From NCBI GenBank assembly GCA_004322045.1, contig SCRN01000036.1, forward strand, positions 1 to 64,000: a stretch of 64,000 bases of DNA, in the 5' to 3' direction. Positions 35,274 to 44,842 of this stretch are shown here, piece by piece (positions within the stretch are counted from its first letter, which is position 1; every line of letters begins with the position of its first letter). A program made the position numbers and the translations under genes. Origin of the DNA: Paraburkholderia sp. (GTDB taxonomy: Bacteria; Pseudomonadota; Gammaproteobacteria; Burkholderiales; Burkholderiaceae). The notes beneath the pieces were generated by a model. The model ran no database searches. It worked only from the letters and a program-made list of their open reading frames with translations, and was not told the DNA's origin.

Positions 35274-35928
35274 ACCCGATTCCTCGCACGGTATGGATCA
35301 TCTTTACGGGGAAATTTCTGTCAATCTTGCTGCGCAGACGGCACACCAGGACATCGACGACGTTGGTCTGCGTGTCGAAGTGGTAGTCCCACACGTGCTC
35401 GAGGATCATCGTCTTCGAGACCGGACGATTCGCGTTGCGCATCAGGTACTCGAGCAGTGAAAACTCACGCTGCTGGAGCTCGATTCGTTGGCCAGCCCGT
35501 TCTACCTCCCGCGTGAGCAGGTTCATCGTCAGAGCCCCAACGCTAAGATGCATCGGTTCAGCGCCGCCGCTCGACCGCCTGATCAGCGCGTGCACGCGAG
35601 CCAGCAACTCGGCCAAAGCAAAAGGTTTGACCAGGTAATCGTCGCCGCCGGCCTGAAGGCCTCTCACGCGGTCATCGACGGAGCGCTTGGCGCTGAGGAT
35701 GATGACAGGCGTGGCAAGCTTGTTGCGCCGAAGCGCGTCGATGAGCGACAGACCGTCCATTCGCGGCAGCATGACGTCCACGACGGCCGCGTCATAGGAC
35801 GTCGCAAGTGCTTGCTCAAGCCCGCACACCCCGTCTTCCGCATAGTCGACGACGAAGCCCGCCTGTCGAAGGGCCTTTGTCACAAACAAGCCGATTTTTC
35901 TATCATCCTCGACGACGAGCACACGCAT
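35254..35928 (-). CDS. OmpR-family response regulator
   Basis: A 224-residue regulator. Receiver motifs: VEDDRKIGLFVTKAL, AAVVDVMLPRMDGL (phospho-Asp near 51) and YLVKPFALAELLAR. Winged-helix region: EHVWDYHFDTQTNVVDVLVC and LRSKIDRNF, the CusR/PcoR/CzcR-like subgroup that often controls metal efflux. It forms a pair with the following kinase. The third two-component system of the window, transcribed away from the COG4705-type gene at 36466, whose upstream region carries a matching direct-repeat box. Confidence 0.93.
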   Translation of the reverse strand: MRVLVVEDDRKIGLFVTKALRQAGFVVDYAEDGVCGLEQALATSYDAAVVDVMLPRMDGLSLIDALRRNKLATPVIILSAKRSVDDRVRGLQAGGDDYLVKPFALAELLARVHALIRRSSGGAEPMHLSVGALTMNLLTREVERAGQRIELQQREFSLLEYLMRNANRPVSKTMILEHVWDYHFDTQTNVVDVLVCRLRSKIDRNFPVKMIHTVRGIGYAIKGG

Positions 35929-36404
35929 GGCATTGCACCTCTCCCAATGATTGCTTTGATTACTTCCGAGAATCGCACCTACGGTGTCCTTCGATCGATG
36001 GTAGCCGAATGGCGCGGTCTAGGCGATCTCGATCCCGCCGAGACGCTCACCCGCGCACTGCCGCAACAAGTGGTCGTGTTTGCCGGTGTTACGTCGCGAA
36101 CAATTCGGCCATGACGATGCAGTACCTCTTGGCCCACCTGCGCCGCGACGTCGGGCGCCAGCCCTCGATGATGTCGCCGATCAGAAAGATCGGTATTTGC
36201 GTCGTGATGCCGCAGGAATTCCAGCAGCAGTTCAGGTTGAGCAGCCTCGTTTGCTCCAGGTGCAGATCCAAAAGGAATAATGCTGCCACGCGTCTTGGCC
36301 GGGTAGGTCCCGCCCCGGCCGGCGTGTCATGTGGGGGCGGTCGTCCAGCACACACGTCGTTTGTCCGCGCCGGGGCTCGCTGTCCCACGGAAGCGTTTCA
36401 CCAT
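35929..36404. other. Divergent intergenic region, possible decayed coding sequence
   Basis: Between the regulator and the box at 36405. On the minus strand around 36130-36300 a short stretch reads LFLLDLHLEQTRLLNL and later IPIFLIGD, reminiscent of the receiver-like N-terminal domain of basic amino-acid decarboxylases, but it is too short and interrupted to call. The region should also contain the promoters of the regulator and of the plus-strand membrane gene. Confidence 0.3.
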
Positions 36405-36419
36405 AAGGTTCTGGTAAGC
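36405..36419 (+). promoter_or_regulatory. Putative response-regulator box (TAAG-N7-TAAG)
   Basis: TAAGGTTCTGGTAAG is a direct repeat of TAAG with 11-base periodicity, the form bound by QseB/CzcR-like OmpR regulators. It stands 47 bases upstream of the COG4705-type gene start and near the divergent regulator gene. A regulator of this type is encoded next door (35254-35928). Confidence 0.45.
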
Positions 36420-36465
36420 GAAACGCCTTTAGGCTGGCAACTGCCTTCCGTTCAGACGGGTCAAC

Positions 36466-37077
36466 ATGATATCCAACTCTGATTCCAACAAAGTCGCAAC
36501 CATCACGATAACGTTCTGGGTCCTGAAAACTGTCGTAACGACCGTCGGCGACCTCGTAGGCGACGCGCTCTCCATCGCATTTGGTCTCGGTTACTTGCTC
36601 GCGCTGGTCGTTGCACTTGGTGCAACCGCGGCGCTACTTTCAGGGCAGCTTCGTATCGAGCGCCACCGCCCTATGCTGTTTTGGGCCTTAATTCTGAGCA
36701 CGGCTGCCGTTGGCGCTGAAATTTCAGACAGTTTTGATCGATTCTTGCACTTTGGAACCGCGACCGGGGCAGGACTATTCCTAGTTTGTTTGCTGGCGAC
36801 TCTGGCGATCTGGCGCGTTCGCTGCGGCAGAATCGGTTTCTACCCAATATCGAGGCGCGAGGATGAAGTCTTCTACTGGGTGTCGGTCATTCTAGCGAAC
36901 TGTCTTGGCTCGGTGCTCGGTGACTTGATTGGTGACAAATTCGGCTTCGGAACCTTCGGTAACATCGGAGTCAACGCTGGTGTGCTTGTCCTTCTCGCCG
37001 TATTGAATGGCAAAACTCGCATCTGTAAGGGCTCGTTGTTTTGGGTCGCTTTCGTGTTCACGCGAATCCCGTTATGA
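36466..37077 (+). CDS. COG4705-type membrane protein, C-terminally truncated
   Basis: A 203-residue polytopic protein with an internal repeat: TVVTTVGDLVGDALSIAFGLG near residue 25 and NCLGSVLGDLIGDKFGFGTFG near 145. The same kind of segment usually recurs a third time in this family of uncharacterised membrane proteins. Here the frame ends with FWVAFVFTRIPL and a stop, exactly where relatives continue with another GD-rich repeat (inference from memory of the family). The last codons after the break look random, suggesting truncation by rearrangement at about 37060. Often controlled by neighbouring two-component systems. Confidence 0.7.
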   Translation: MISNSDSNKVATITITFWVLKTVVTTVGDLVGDALSIAFGLGYLLALVVALGATAALLSGQLRIERHRPMLFWALILSTAAVGAEISDSFDRFLHFGTATGAGLFLVCLLATLAIWRVRCGRIGFYPISRREDEVFYWVSVILANCLGSVLGDLIGDKFGFGTFGNIGVNAGVLVLLAVLNGKTRICKGSLFWVAFVFTRIPL

Positions 37078-37691
37078 CATCGACCCGCAGCAGTGCCGAC
37101 AGGGACGTAGAGGCGCCCAGGAATGGCCTGATTGGGCCGTAAGTACTTCATGCTAAGTAGTTGGGGAGGAAAGGGCCCGTCCTGCGGGGAGGCCGTCGGA
37201 AAGCAAGTCCGAACACGATCTTCGTCGGCCTTGCTACCCGGGAGATCCGACGACTGGCTAGATGGCGCCGATGGCGTCGGGCGGGACACTCGAACAAGGC
37301 GAAAGGCTCGAGCGAAAGCGCTGCATGACCTGACATACCCGTGGTTTTGGGCGTGCGCATTGCGCCAGCCATGCTCATGCGCCTCCTCGAGGCGAATAAC
37401 GCGAAGGAGTTCATGATGAAATCACTAGCCGAAATGCCGAGTGCGCGCCGGATCGTACCGTATCTATCCATATAGTCCTTGCTCGCCGCCTCCTCCGACC
37501 GCACGTCGCCGGGCGGCCCAACCAATCGTTCGACGTCCGCCGATGACATCTAGCGTCCCGATAGCCACCTTGGCGGCTGGGGCGCCGCGTTCGGCAGCGC
37601 CGGATCGCGTGGATGCAGTGAGGCTTCGCCGCGGAAAACGACTTGACGGTGAGCGCCTACGGGCAGGATCGCATCGCCGAATAAGCGCGCT
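37078..37691. other. Intergenic region after a truncated gene; mostly non-coding
   Basis: About 610 bases following the break in the COG4705-type gene. It contains one very short frame with a strong ribosome site (37413-37475) but otherwise only unordered reading frames. The composition and the flanking truncation suggest a scar of past rearrangement; no insertion-sequence ends were recognised. Confidence 0.45.
37413..37475 (+). CDS. Possible 20-residue peptide or gene remnant with strong ribosome site
   Basis: A near-ideal GAAGGAG lies three bases before ATG-ATG at 37413. The frame reads MMKSLAEMPSARRIVPYLSI and then TAG; beyond it the frame continues SLLAASSDRTSPGG to a second TAG. The preceding ribosome site argues that it once was the start of a real gene, or that it is a leader peptide. 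No homology is recognised. Confidence 0.3.
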   Translation: MMKSLAEMPSARRIVPYLSI

Positions 37692-38750
37692 TCATTGCGC
37701 GAACACTTCGATGCATCCGTTGGGACAAGCCTTATCGCCCGCCGCCACCGGCAAGAAGAACTCACCGGCATCGCCGGCGACGGAGTGGGCCGTCTTTCCG
37801 CTCGGCAAATTTCCGAGCCACCGCTTGAGCCCGGCATCGATGATGCCAATGACCGGGCCACCTGGATTGGCCACCGCCGCCAGCGCGTAACGCCCACTTG
37901 CCTCGTCGTACCAGACCTCGTCCGAACCACCCACCTGCCCGAACGTCTTGACGATCTTCCCAGTCTTCGCATCGAGCAACAGCGAATGCGCGGGGAAGCC
38001 CGCGCTCACCGCATCGTCGCTGCAGCCGACCAACATCTCGCTCGCAGGGCCCATCGCGAGTCCGGCCGGCATGCATTGAGCGAGCTCGTCCAACCCGATC
38101 AGCGCGCCCTTACGCGGATCGACGACGCCGACAGCGCCTTTCGCCGGCTGTCCGTGGAGTTCGGGAATCGCCACGAACACATTGCCGCTTTCCGGATCCC
38201 ACACCGGTTGCTCGAGCCCATCAGTCGCACGTTTCAATACGATTTTCGATTGCACCGAATAGGGCGGTTTCGACGAGATCACGGTCAAGAACGGCGGATT
38301 GTCGGCGTTGTTCGTCGCGACGATCAGATGGTCGCGCGGGTCGTAGGCGAGTTCGTCGACGCGTTTGACGCCGCCCGTCGAAACCAGCGCGACGACCCGA
38401 TGGGTGACAAGACTGATGATCTGGATGCGGCTATTGCCATCGCCTGCCCACAACTGCCTATGGTCGACGAATACGATACCGTTCGGTCCCGCTTGATCGC
38501 CCTTGGCGCCGGCAAATCCACCGACGCGCGCGAGGAATCGGCGATGACGCGTGTCGAACAGATCAATCGACTCGTTCGACCGGTCGGCGAGCGCGTACAC
38601 GCCTCCTTGCGCATAGCCTATATCGAAGCTCCTCAACGGCACGCCCGGCACGCCGATGCGATCGACCACGCGGACAGGCTCCGCGGCATGCACCGCAGCG
38701 CATAGCGCAAAGGAAAGCGTAACGAATGTCTTGGTGGCGAGTTTCAACAT
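37692..38750 (-). CDS. Secreted YncE-like beta-propeller protein
   Basis: A 352-residue exported protein from ATG 38750. The signal peptide has the core TFVTLSFALCAAVHA with cleavage after HAAE. The mature part is made of repeated four-strand blades (SIDLFDTRHRRFLARVGGF, RIQIISLVTHRVVALV, GVIDAGLKRWLGNLP-type segments), as in YncE/YVTN propellers. It contains few cysteines (near 245, 260 and a C-terminal ACPNGC). Its gene is the last of the minus-strand group headed by the RND pump, 38 bp beyond the permease stop. A surface or periplasmic binding function is inferred. Confidence 0.8.
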   Translation of the reverse strand: MLKLATKTFVTLSFALCAAVHAAEPVRVVDRIGVPGVPLRSFDIGYAQGGVYALADRSNESIDLFDTRHRRFLARVGGFAGAKGDQAGPNGIVFVDHRQLWAGDGNSRIQIISLVTHRVVALVSTGGVKRVDELAYDPRDHLIVATNNADNPPFLTVISSKPPYSVQSKIVLKRATDGLEQPVWDPESGNVFVAIPELHGQPAKGAVGVVDPRKGALIGLDELAQCMPAGLAMGPASEMLVGCSDDAVSAGFPAHSLLLDAKTGKIVKTFGQVGGSDEVWYDEASGRYALAAVANPGGPVIGIIDAGLKRWLGNLPSGKTAHSVAGDAGEFFLPVAAGDKACPNGCIEVFAQ

Positions 38751-38788
38751 CGTTTCATCCGTGAGTGACGAATTCAATCAAGCGTGCC

Positions 38789-41700
38789 TCAGGCCGCCGC
38801 GGCGTGGTCTCGCCGGCGAACCGTCAAGCCGATGATGATCGGCATCGCCAGCAGCACGAGTGGAAGCTGCACCAGGGCGCCCGCGATGATCGCGATCGCG
38901 AGCGGTTGCAGCATCTGGTCGCCCGATCCGCTGATGGCAGCGCCCAATGGCACGAGCGCGAGAATCATGGCGAGCGTGCTCATGGTGATGGGGCGCAGGC
39001 GATTGAGCGCGGCTTCTCGGAGTGCTTGCCGCGGCTCCATCGTTTCTCGCAGCAACTGATACTCGGATACGAGGAAGATCGCCATTTCCGTTGCGATGCC
39101 GATGATCATCACCATCCCCATCATGGCGGTGATGTTCAATTCGACTCCGGTTGCCCACAGGCCGATGAAAACCGCTCCGATCGAAAAGAGCGATGTGCCC
39201 ATGATGATGAGCGGCACGAGCCATTGCCGGTATAGGAAGAGCAACAAGATGATTTCCGCCGCCACTGCCGCCGCGAACACTTTGATCATGCCTCGCACGG
39301 CCATCTGCTGCTGCTTGTAGGCGCCGCCAAACGTATAGGTGACGCCGTCAGGCACCAAGCCTGGCTTGTCCAATACCGATCTGACTGCGGCGATCGTCGA
39401 GCCAAGGTCGTGCGACCCGCTGATTTGAGCCGTCACGGCGACGATTTGCCGGAGGTTGTCGCGCGTCAATTGCGGTTGTCCGGAAACGAAACGCGTCGTG
39501 GCAACTGTGCCCAGCGAAAAGATCTGCCCGTTCGGCGAGCGAATCGGCAACTGCGCGAGGCTATCGCGATAGATCGGGTCATGCGGCGCACTGAGCCAAA
39601 GCCGAACACCGACGTCTTGAACGGTGCCGAGATAACGCGTCACCACGGCGCCATGCAGGTAGTGATAGACCTGCTCTTTCACATCGGCCGGCGTCATGCC
39701 CTTGAGCGCCGCGGCGGCCGGATCGACGTGAATTTCGAGTGCGTCGCCGGCGGGCACCACGCCATTGTTGACGGACGCGGGCTCGACGCCTGGCACCTTG
39801 GAGATGGCGTCCGCCACCTTCGTCGCGACGTCGCCGAGAACGTCGGGGTTTTTCGCGCTCAGTTGAATCACCACGGGTTGGCGACGGCCTACCATGTCGC
39901 CGATCATGTCGCTCATCAACTGGTGCGTATCGAAGTCGATCCCGGGAACGTGCTGCGTCACCTGGCTCGATATGCCGTCCATCACCTTCCAGATGTTCGG
40001 CCGCTTCGAGGCATCCACGAGGTGAACGAAGAAGTCGCCCTGGTAGGTCTCGGTCAGGTCGCCACCGAGGCCGGCACCGGTGCGACGCGAATAGGTGTCG
40101 ACGTAAGGATTGTGCTTGAGAATCGCCTCGACCTGCTGCAACTCGCGGTTCGTCTCGCCAAGGGACGTACCCGGTGCGGTTTCGTAATCGAGGACGAAGC
40201 CGCCCTCGTCCATGCGAGGTAGAAAGCCCGTACCTACGTGGTGGTAGGCAAAGTAGCCGGCACCGGCCAGCACGACGAGACCTGGCAAGATCAGCCACGG
40301 CGCCCGGAACATCGCATCGAGCCAACGCGCATGGGTACGCCGCATCCACGTATCCTTTCCGTGGCCCGGATCGGTCCACGCCGAAAAATCGATCATCGCT
40401 CTCGCGAGTAACGGTGCGGCGAAGGCGGTCAAAAGGAACGAAATGATCAGCGACGAGGCCATCGTCAGCGACAGAAACTTAAAGAAGGCCCCGGTCACCC
40501 CCGATAAAAATGCCAAGGGCACGAAGATGATCGTGGTGGCGAGCGTCGAGCCGAACAGGGGCGACAAAAACTCCCGAGCGGCATGCAGCACGCCCGCATT
40601 CGGGTCTTCCTGATCGGGGTGCCCGGCGCGCCGCGCGATGTGTTCGATCATGACGATGACGTCGTCGATCAGCAGACCGATCGCGGCGGCAATGCCGCCC
40701 AACGTCATGATGTTCAGTGTCATGCCGAGCAGCGAGAGAATCAGAACGCTGCACAGCACCGACATCGGCACGACGATCATGGCAACCGCAGTCACGCGCC
40801 AGTTGCGCAAGAAGGCAAACAATACCCCCGCGGCAAACACGAGCCCGATCGCGATCGCCTCTTCCAATGCGGCGATCGACGATCGAACCAGCTGAGTCTG
40901 GTCGTACCACTTGTACAAATGAATCGCACTGGGTTGCGTCTTCATGAAGGCGTCGAGCCGCTGATTCACGAGCTTGGCCAAACTCAGCGAATCGGCGCGG
41001 TCTTGCTGATAGACGTCGAACGTGACCGCCGAATGCCCATTGTTGTTCACGAGGAGCCACTGCGGCGCCGAACCCATCTTGATCCGGGCGATCTGCGAGA
41101 GCGCAACGACACCCCCTTTCCCGGTGCGGACGGTCGCCTGGCGCACCGAGTCGAGCGAGGTGAACGCGTTGTTGTCGACGGTTAAATAGAGCAGGTCATT
41201 GTCTTCGAGCCGTCCCACGGCCGCCACCGTATTCGTGGCCGACAGCGCTTGCGCGACATCCGCAATCGTGAGCCCGTAGGCTTGCAGAGTCTCCGGTGCA
41301 ATGGACACCTCGACTTCGGGCGTTTCGCCACCGAGCACGCCGACACGCCGGATGCCGGGAATGCCCGTCAACATCGGCAGAATCTGATAGCGCGCCATCT
41401 GCCGCAAATCGGAAAGCGGCGTCTTGTCCGATTGCAGCGCATACGAAACGAACGGCATGATGACGTTCGGGCTCATCTGAAGCGCGCTATAGGTGACACC
41501 TTGCGGGAGGTCCGTCATCTTTTGAGCGAACGCCGCATCGACGCTCAGCAGCGCCCGCGTCATATCCGAACCCCAGGGGAAATCCACGAAGATTTCGGCC
41601 GAGCCGCGCGATGTCGTCGACGAGACGTCCACGGCGCCCGGCACCGCACGCGCCGCGGCTTCGAGCGGCTCGGTTACATCGACCAGCATTTGCTTGGCCG

Positions 41701-41863
41701 GCATACTGCCGGCGTCCACCTCGATCCGAATACGCGGAAAGCTGGTGAGCGGAAACAAGCCCACGGGCAGGCTGATCGCGGCATAGATGCCGGCCAGCGT
41801 CAAGACGAACGCCACCGCCAATACGGGAAGGCGATAGCGATGGAGCCATCCGGCGAAGGTCAT
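38789..41863 (-). CDS. RND efflux permease (second system)
   Basis: A 1024-residue RND pump. Its helix-4 motif is GGIAAAIGLLIDDVIVMIEH and the periplasmic porter region includes LPVGLFPLTSFPRIRIEVDA near the N-terminus. The sequence is distinct from the HME pump at 17014. The acidic pair DD is kept for proton relay. It is a branch of RND proteins found with small adaptors and YncE-like proteins; the substrate is not fixed by motif. Its start overlaps the adaptor stop (ATGA), so it is translated together with the adaptor. Confidence 0.92.
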   Translation of the reverse strand: MTFAGWLHRYRLPVLAVAFVLTLAGIYAAISLPVGLFPLTSFPRIRIEVDAGSMPAKQMLVDVTEPLEAAARAVPGAVDVSSTTSRGSAEIFVDFPWGSDMTRALLSVDAAFAQKMTDLPQGVTYSALQMSPNVIMPFVSYALQSDKTPLSDLRQMARYQILPMLTGIPGIRRVGVLGGETPEVEVSIAPETLQAYGLTIADVAQALSATNTVAAVGRLEDNDLLYLTVDNNAFTSLDSVRQATVRTGKGGVVALSQIARIKMGSAPQWLLVNNNGHSAVTFDVYQQDRADSLSLAKLVNQRLDAFMKTQPSAIHLYKWYDQTQLVRSSIAALEEAIAIGLVFAAGVLFAFLRNWRVTAVAMIVVPMSVLCSVLILSLLGMTLNIMTLGGIAAAIGLLIDDVIVMIEHIARRAGHPDQEDPNAGVLHAAREFLSPLFGSTLATTIIFVPLAFLSGVTGAFFKFLSLTMASSLIISFLLTAFAAPLLARAMIDFSAWTDPGHGKDTWMRRTHARWLDAMFRAPWLILPGLVVLAGAGYFAYHHVGTGFLPRMDEGGFVLDYETAPGTSLGETNRELQQVEAILKHNPYVDTYSRRTGAGLGGDLTETYQGDFFVHLVDASKRPNIWKVMDGISSQVTQHVPGIDFDTHQLMSDMIGDMVGRRQPVVIQLSAKNPDVLGDVATKVADAISKVPGVEPASVNNGVVPAGDALEIHVDPAAAALKGMTPADVKEQVYHYLHGAVVTRYLGTVQDVGVRLWLSAPHDPIYRDSLAQLPIRSPNGQIFSLGTVATTRFVSGQPQLTRDNLRQIVAVTAQISGSHDLGSTIAAVRSVLDKPGLVPDGVTYTFGGAYKQQQMAVRGMIKVFAAAVAAEIILLLFLYRQWLVPLIIMGTSLFSIGAVFIGLWATGVELNITAMMGMVMIIGIATEMAIFLVSEYQLLRETMEPRQALREAALNRLRPITMSTLAMILALVPLGAAISGSGDQMLQPLAIAIIAGALVQLPLVLLAMPIIIGLTVRRRDHAAAA

Positions 41864-42909
41864 TGTTCCCCCTTCCCGTCCTGCGTCGCGACGCGCATGC
41901 GCATGCCGTCGTCGAGTTGATAGTTGCCCGACAGCACAAGAGGCTCGCCAGGATTCAGACCCGAGCCGCGGATCACGTCCTTGTCCGCCTGCATGCCCAC
42001 CACGTTCACCTTGACCTTGCGGGCTTTCATGTTCTTGGACTGCACGACATACGGTTCGCCGTGATCGTCCACGAGAATCGCCGCGTGCGGCACGACGTAG
42101 CCTTGCGTTTCGCCCACGGTGATGGCGGCGCCAGCGGCTTCGCCAGGGAGAAAGCGGCCGGGCGGCAAAGCGATCTCGACCGGGACGAGGCCGGTACTCG
42201 GATCGATCATCGAGCCGCGTTGCACGACCGTGCCGCTCCAGCTCTGCGCTTCTCCGACGGCGGTCACGCGAGCGGTATTGCCCGCGCTGACCAACATGGC
42301 TTGGGCCGGCGCGACGCCGACTTTGAGGATCGTTTTCTCGGGACTCGCGAGTTCCAGCAGCGACGCGCCCTCGGCCGCCAGCATCCCCGGTGATGCCGAC
42401 AGATGCATTACGACGGCCCGAAACGGGGCACGCAACACTTGCGCGCCGCCTGCGCCCTGCGCCTTGAGCGCCGCCAGATTCGCCGTAGCGTCAGCCTCGC
42501 TCTTTTGCGCATCGGCCAACTGCTGGGCGGTGGCGAGGTGCTGCGCGAACATCTGCTGGGTGCGCGCGGCCAGTTGCCGGGCCACGCGCAGCGCCGATTG
42601 GGCTTGCGCGAAGGCGGCTGCCGTTTGCGGTGCCGGCGCGAGCCTCAACATGGGCGCGCCCGCGGCAATCTCCTCGCCTTCTCTGACATAGACGGCCTGC
42701 ACCATCGCCGACGCCGTCGCCATCACCGTCCGGCTCGCCGCCTTCGACGGTTGGACGAAGCCGTAGGCTTGGACCGTGCTCGGCAAGCTGCCTTGCCGAA
42801 GGGCGACCTGCGTGACGAGCACGCTCGGCTCGCCGGCATCGGGCTGCGCGCAGGCATAGCTCGACCAAAGGGCGATCGCCATCGCCCCGAACATCCATTG
42901 CTTCTTCAT
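41860..42909 (-). CDS. RND periplasmic adaptor (second system)
   Basis: A 349-residue protein with a signal peptide (MFGAMAIALWSSYACAQ) and the usual adaptor layout: biotinyl-lipoyl half-motifs near VYVREGEEIAAGAPMLRL, a helical hairpin (residues about 85-150), a beta-barrel region, and the membrane-proximal end GSGLNPGEPLVLSGNYQLDD. It completes the second tripartite pump with the RND permease (overlapping downstream) and the outer-membrane factor (3 bp upstream). Confidence 0.9.
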   Translation of the reverse strand: MKKQWMFGAMAIALWSSYACAQPDAGEPSVLVTQVALRQGSLPSTVQAYGFVQPSKAASRTVMATASAMVQAVYVREGEEIAAGAPMLRLAPAPQTAAAFAQAQSALRVARQLAARTQQMFAQHLATAQQLADAQKSEADATANLAALKAQGAGGAQVLRAPFRAVVMHLSASPGMLAAEGASLLELASPEKTILKVGVAPAQAMLVSAGNTARVTAVGEAQSWSGTVVQRGSMIDPSTGLVPVEIALPPGRFLPGEAAGAAITVGETQGYVVPHAAILVDDHGEPYVVQSKNMKARKVKVNVVGMQADKDVIRGSGLNPGEPLVLSGNYQLDDGMRMRVATQDGKGEQ

Positions 42910-42912
42910 GAT

Positions 42913-44280
42913 TTACCTCGAGGAATCGAGCGGAGCCATGCGGGTTTGGGGAAGCCCCAAGCCAAGTTCCAATGCCAATGCGATGCGAGCCTGAGCCAAG
43001 CCGCGTTCAAGATCGATGACGTCGAGACGACGCTGCAGCGCAGTCGTTTCGTAGTCCGTCAACGTACGTTGATCGACATTGTTTTGTTCGTAGGCAGCTT
43101 TGGCCGCGTCGGCCTGCGATTCGGCCGTCGCCGCGCTTCCTTTGGCCTGGGCGAGATACTGGGCAACACGCACACTGCGCGCTTGGAGCGAGAGGACGGT
43201 CGATACGCTATCGTCCAGGCGGCTCTGGTACTGCTCGTGAAGCAATCGCCGCGTCGCGCGCGTCTTGGCGACTTGCCCTTGGTTGCGGTCGAATATCGGC
43301 AGATCGAAAGTCGCGGTGGGCCCGGCCGACCTGACATCCGACGTATCGGCGTTCCAGGCTCCGCCGAGGACGAAGGCGGGGAATTGGCCAAGAATCGCCG
43401 CGCGCACGTTCTCATCGGCCGAGCGATAACCGAGCTGCAGGGCGACGAGGTCCGGACGCCGAGCCGGCACGCTCGCGATCAGCGCCTTCAGATTGTCCGG
43501 CACGCTGGGCACCACGGGCTGCGCGATAGCGAACGTCACGCCGGGCTTCAATCCGAGCAGCGCGTCCAGGTCCTGCCAATTCTTGAGCTGATCGAGCTGC
43601 ATCGTCGCGAGCGTATGCTCCGCGGATGCTTTCGACGCTTGCAACGGCCCCAGTTCCGATAGGCTCATGGAGCCCGCGTCGACGGCGCGGCGAATATCCG
43701 CTTCTTCGCGCGACAACGAAGCAAGTTCGGCTGCGCTGAGCGCAATGGAGCGCTCGCCCCAATAAAGATCGACGGCCAAAAGACGCGCCTTTTGAGCAAC
43801 TTGCCACTCGTTCCAAAGCAATTGCGCGTTAACTTCGGAAACGTGCGCCTTCGCGGCCGAGACACGGCTTCGATACGTAACCAGCGACGCAACGTTTTGA
43901 GCCAGCGAAGCGGTAAACGCGCCGGTAGTGCCGGGGCCCCCTAGCAATGCGGCGTAGCTTAGGCTGACGGAAGGATTCGGCAGCATGGCGCTCTGGGTCA
44001 GATCGGCCTTGGCCAAGTCGGACTCGCCGCGTTCCGTTCGGAGCTGGGGATCGTTCAGTATGGCCAGCAGCCCGATTTGATCGACGCTCAGCGGCTGGTC
44101 GACATCGATACGCACGGGATTCGCCCGGGGCGTCGGCGCGGGCAACGTGTGCTTCAGGTTGCCGACGCGGTCAGCCAGTTGTGCGTGGTCGGCTAACGGA
44201 AGGGCGCGATACGTTGCGCATCCGCCAAGCGCCAGGGCGGCGGTCAGCGCGCCCGATACGAGCAAGATTTTTCTCGACAT
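42913..44280 (-). CDS. TolC-family outer membrane efflux lipoprotein (second system)
   Basis: A 455-residue protein from ATG 44280, with lipobox LGGC near residue 17. Two duplicated halves carry long amphipathic helices, for example ESDLAKADLTQSAMLPNPSV and TATFDLPIFDRNQGQVAKT (PIF-NxG motif of outer-membrane factors). It is the exit duct for the pump encoded by the two following genes. Upstream in-frame sequence to 44406 is not protein-like. The three genes are spaced by 3 bases and an overlap, a tight operon. Confidence 0.9.
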   Translation of the reverse strand: MSRKILLVSGALTAALALGGCATYRALPLADHAQLADRVGNLKHTLPAPTPRANPVRIDVDQPLSVDQIGLLAILNDPQLRTERGESDLAKADLTQSAMLPNPSVSLSYAALLGGPGTTGAFTASLAQNVASLVTYRSRVSAAKAHVSEVNAQLLWNEWQVAQKARLLAVDLYWGERSIALSAAELASLSREEADIRRAVDAGSMSLSELGPLQASKASAEHTLATMQLDQLKNWQDLDALLGLKPGVTFAIAQPVVPSVPDNLKALIASVPARRPDLVALQLGYRSADENVRAAILGQFPAFVLGGAWNADTSDVRSAGPTATFDLPIFDRNQGQVAKTRATRRLLHEQYQSRLDDSVSTVLSLQARSVRVAQYLAQAKGSAATAESQADAAKAAYEQNNVDQRTLTDYETTALQRRLDVIDLERGLAQARIALALELGLGLPQTRMAPLDSSR

Positions 44281-44484
44281 GTCATCACACGCCGGCGTTT
44301 CGGCGCGCTTGCTAAACCACGATGGAGACGATGCGGGCGGTACGGCTACGCGTACCGTCCGCGAATGGACAGGGTTTACTCGGCGAGAGCCCCGCACGCA
44401 CGGCACGCCGAATAAGCCGTGAGCTTACGGTCGCACCGCTTAAGGAAGCCTTATGCGCGAGAGCGAAGAGCCGAGTCGCCGCTT

Positions 44485-44664
44485 ATGCAAAGCGTACGAG
44501 TAGCGTTGGCGAACGATTTCGGACGTCTGCGCCTCGGCCTGGACGCAAGTGAGGCAAACCCGCTGATCGCGCTTTTGCGCCTGTGGCACTGCGTGCAATC
44601 ATTGGACGCGGGGATTTCTCGACAAATCAAGGACCCCGAGCAGGCTATCGGCGCTACGCTGTAG
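44485..44664 (+). CDS. Possible small protein, unsupported by ribosome site
   Basis: A 59-residue frame with plausible composition (VRVALANDFGRLRLGLDASE, then LRLWHCVQSLDAGISRQIKD) and high third-position GC, but no ribosome site and no recognised family. It lies in the 560-base gap between the outer-membrane factor and the 104-residue gene. Could equally be chance. Confidence 0.25.
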   Translation: MQSVRVALANDFGRLRLGLDASEANPLIALLRLWHCVQSLDAGISRQIKDPEQAIGATL

Positions 44665-44842
44665 CTCCGGCGCGCGGTGTTCGAGCGTTGGCCAATTCCA
44701 CCGACCGAAGCAAGAACTCGCACGTTTCCTTATGGCTAGCTTAAGGGCGACGCACGTTACAAAAATTATCTTGTTAAAGCCCTCCGATGGCACGCCGATA
44801 AGATAGATGCCAAGAACTGGCAAAACCTACTTGGAGTACATC

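Noticed and set aside
36089-36388. Minus-strand frame resembling the N-terminal domain of basic amino-acid decarboxylases
   Set aside because: Only two short patches fit, the frame has no start with a ribosome site and no continuation. Mentioned only as a possible trace.
37148-37549. Minus-strand 133-residue frame after the truncated membrane gene
   Set aside because: No ribosome site and uneven composition; the plus strand has a better start signal in the same place, itself very short.
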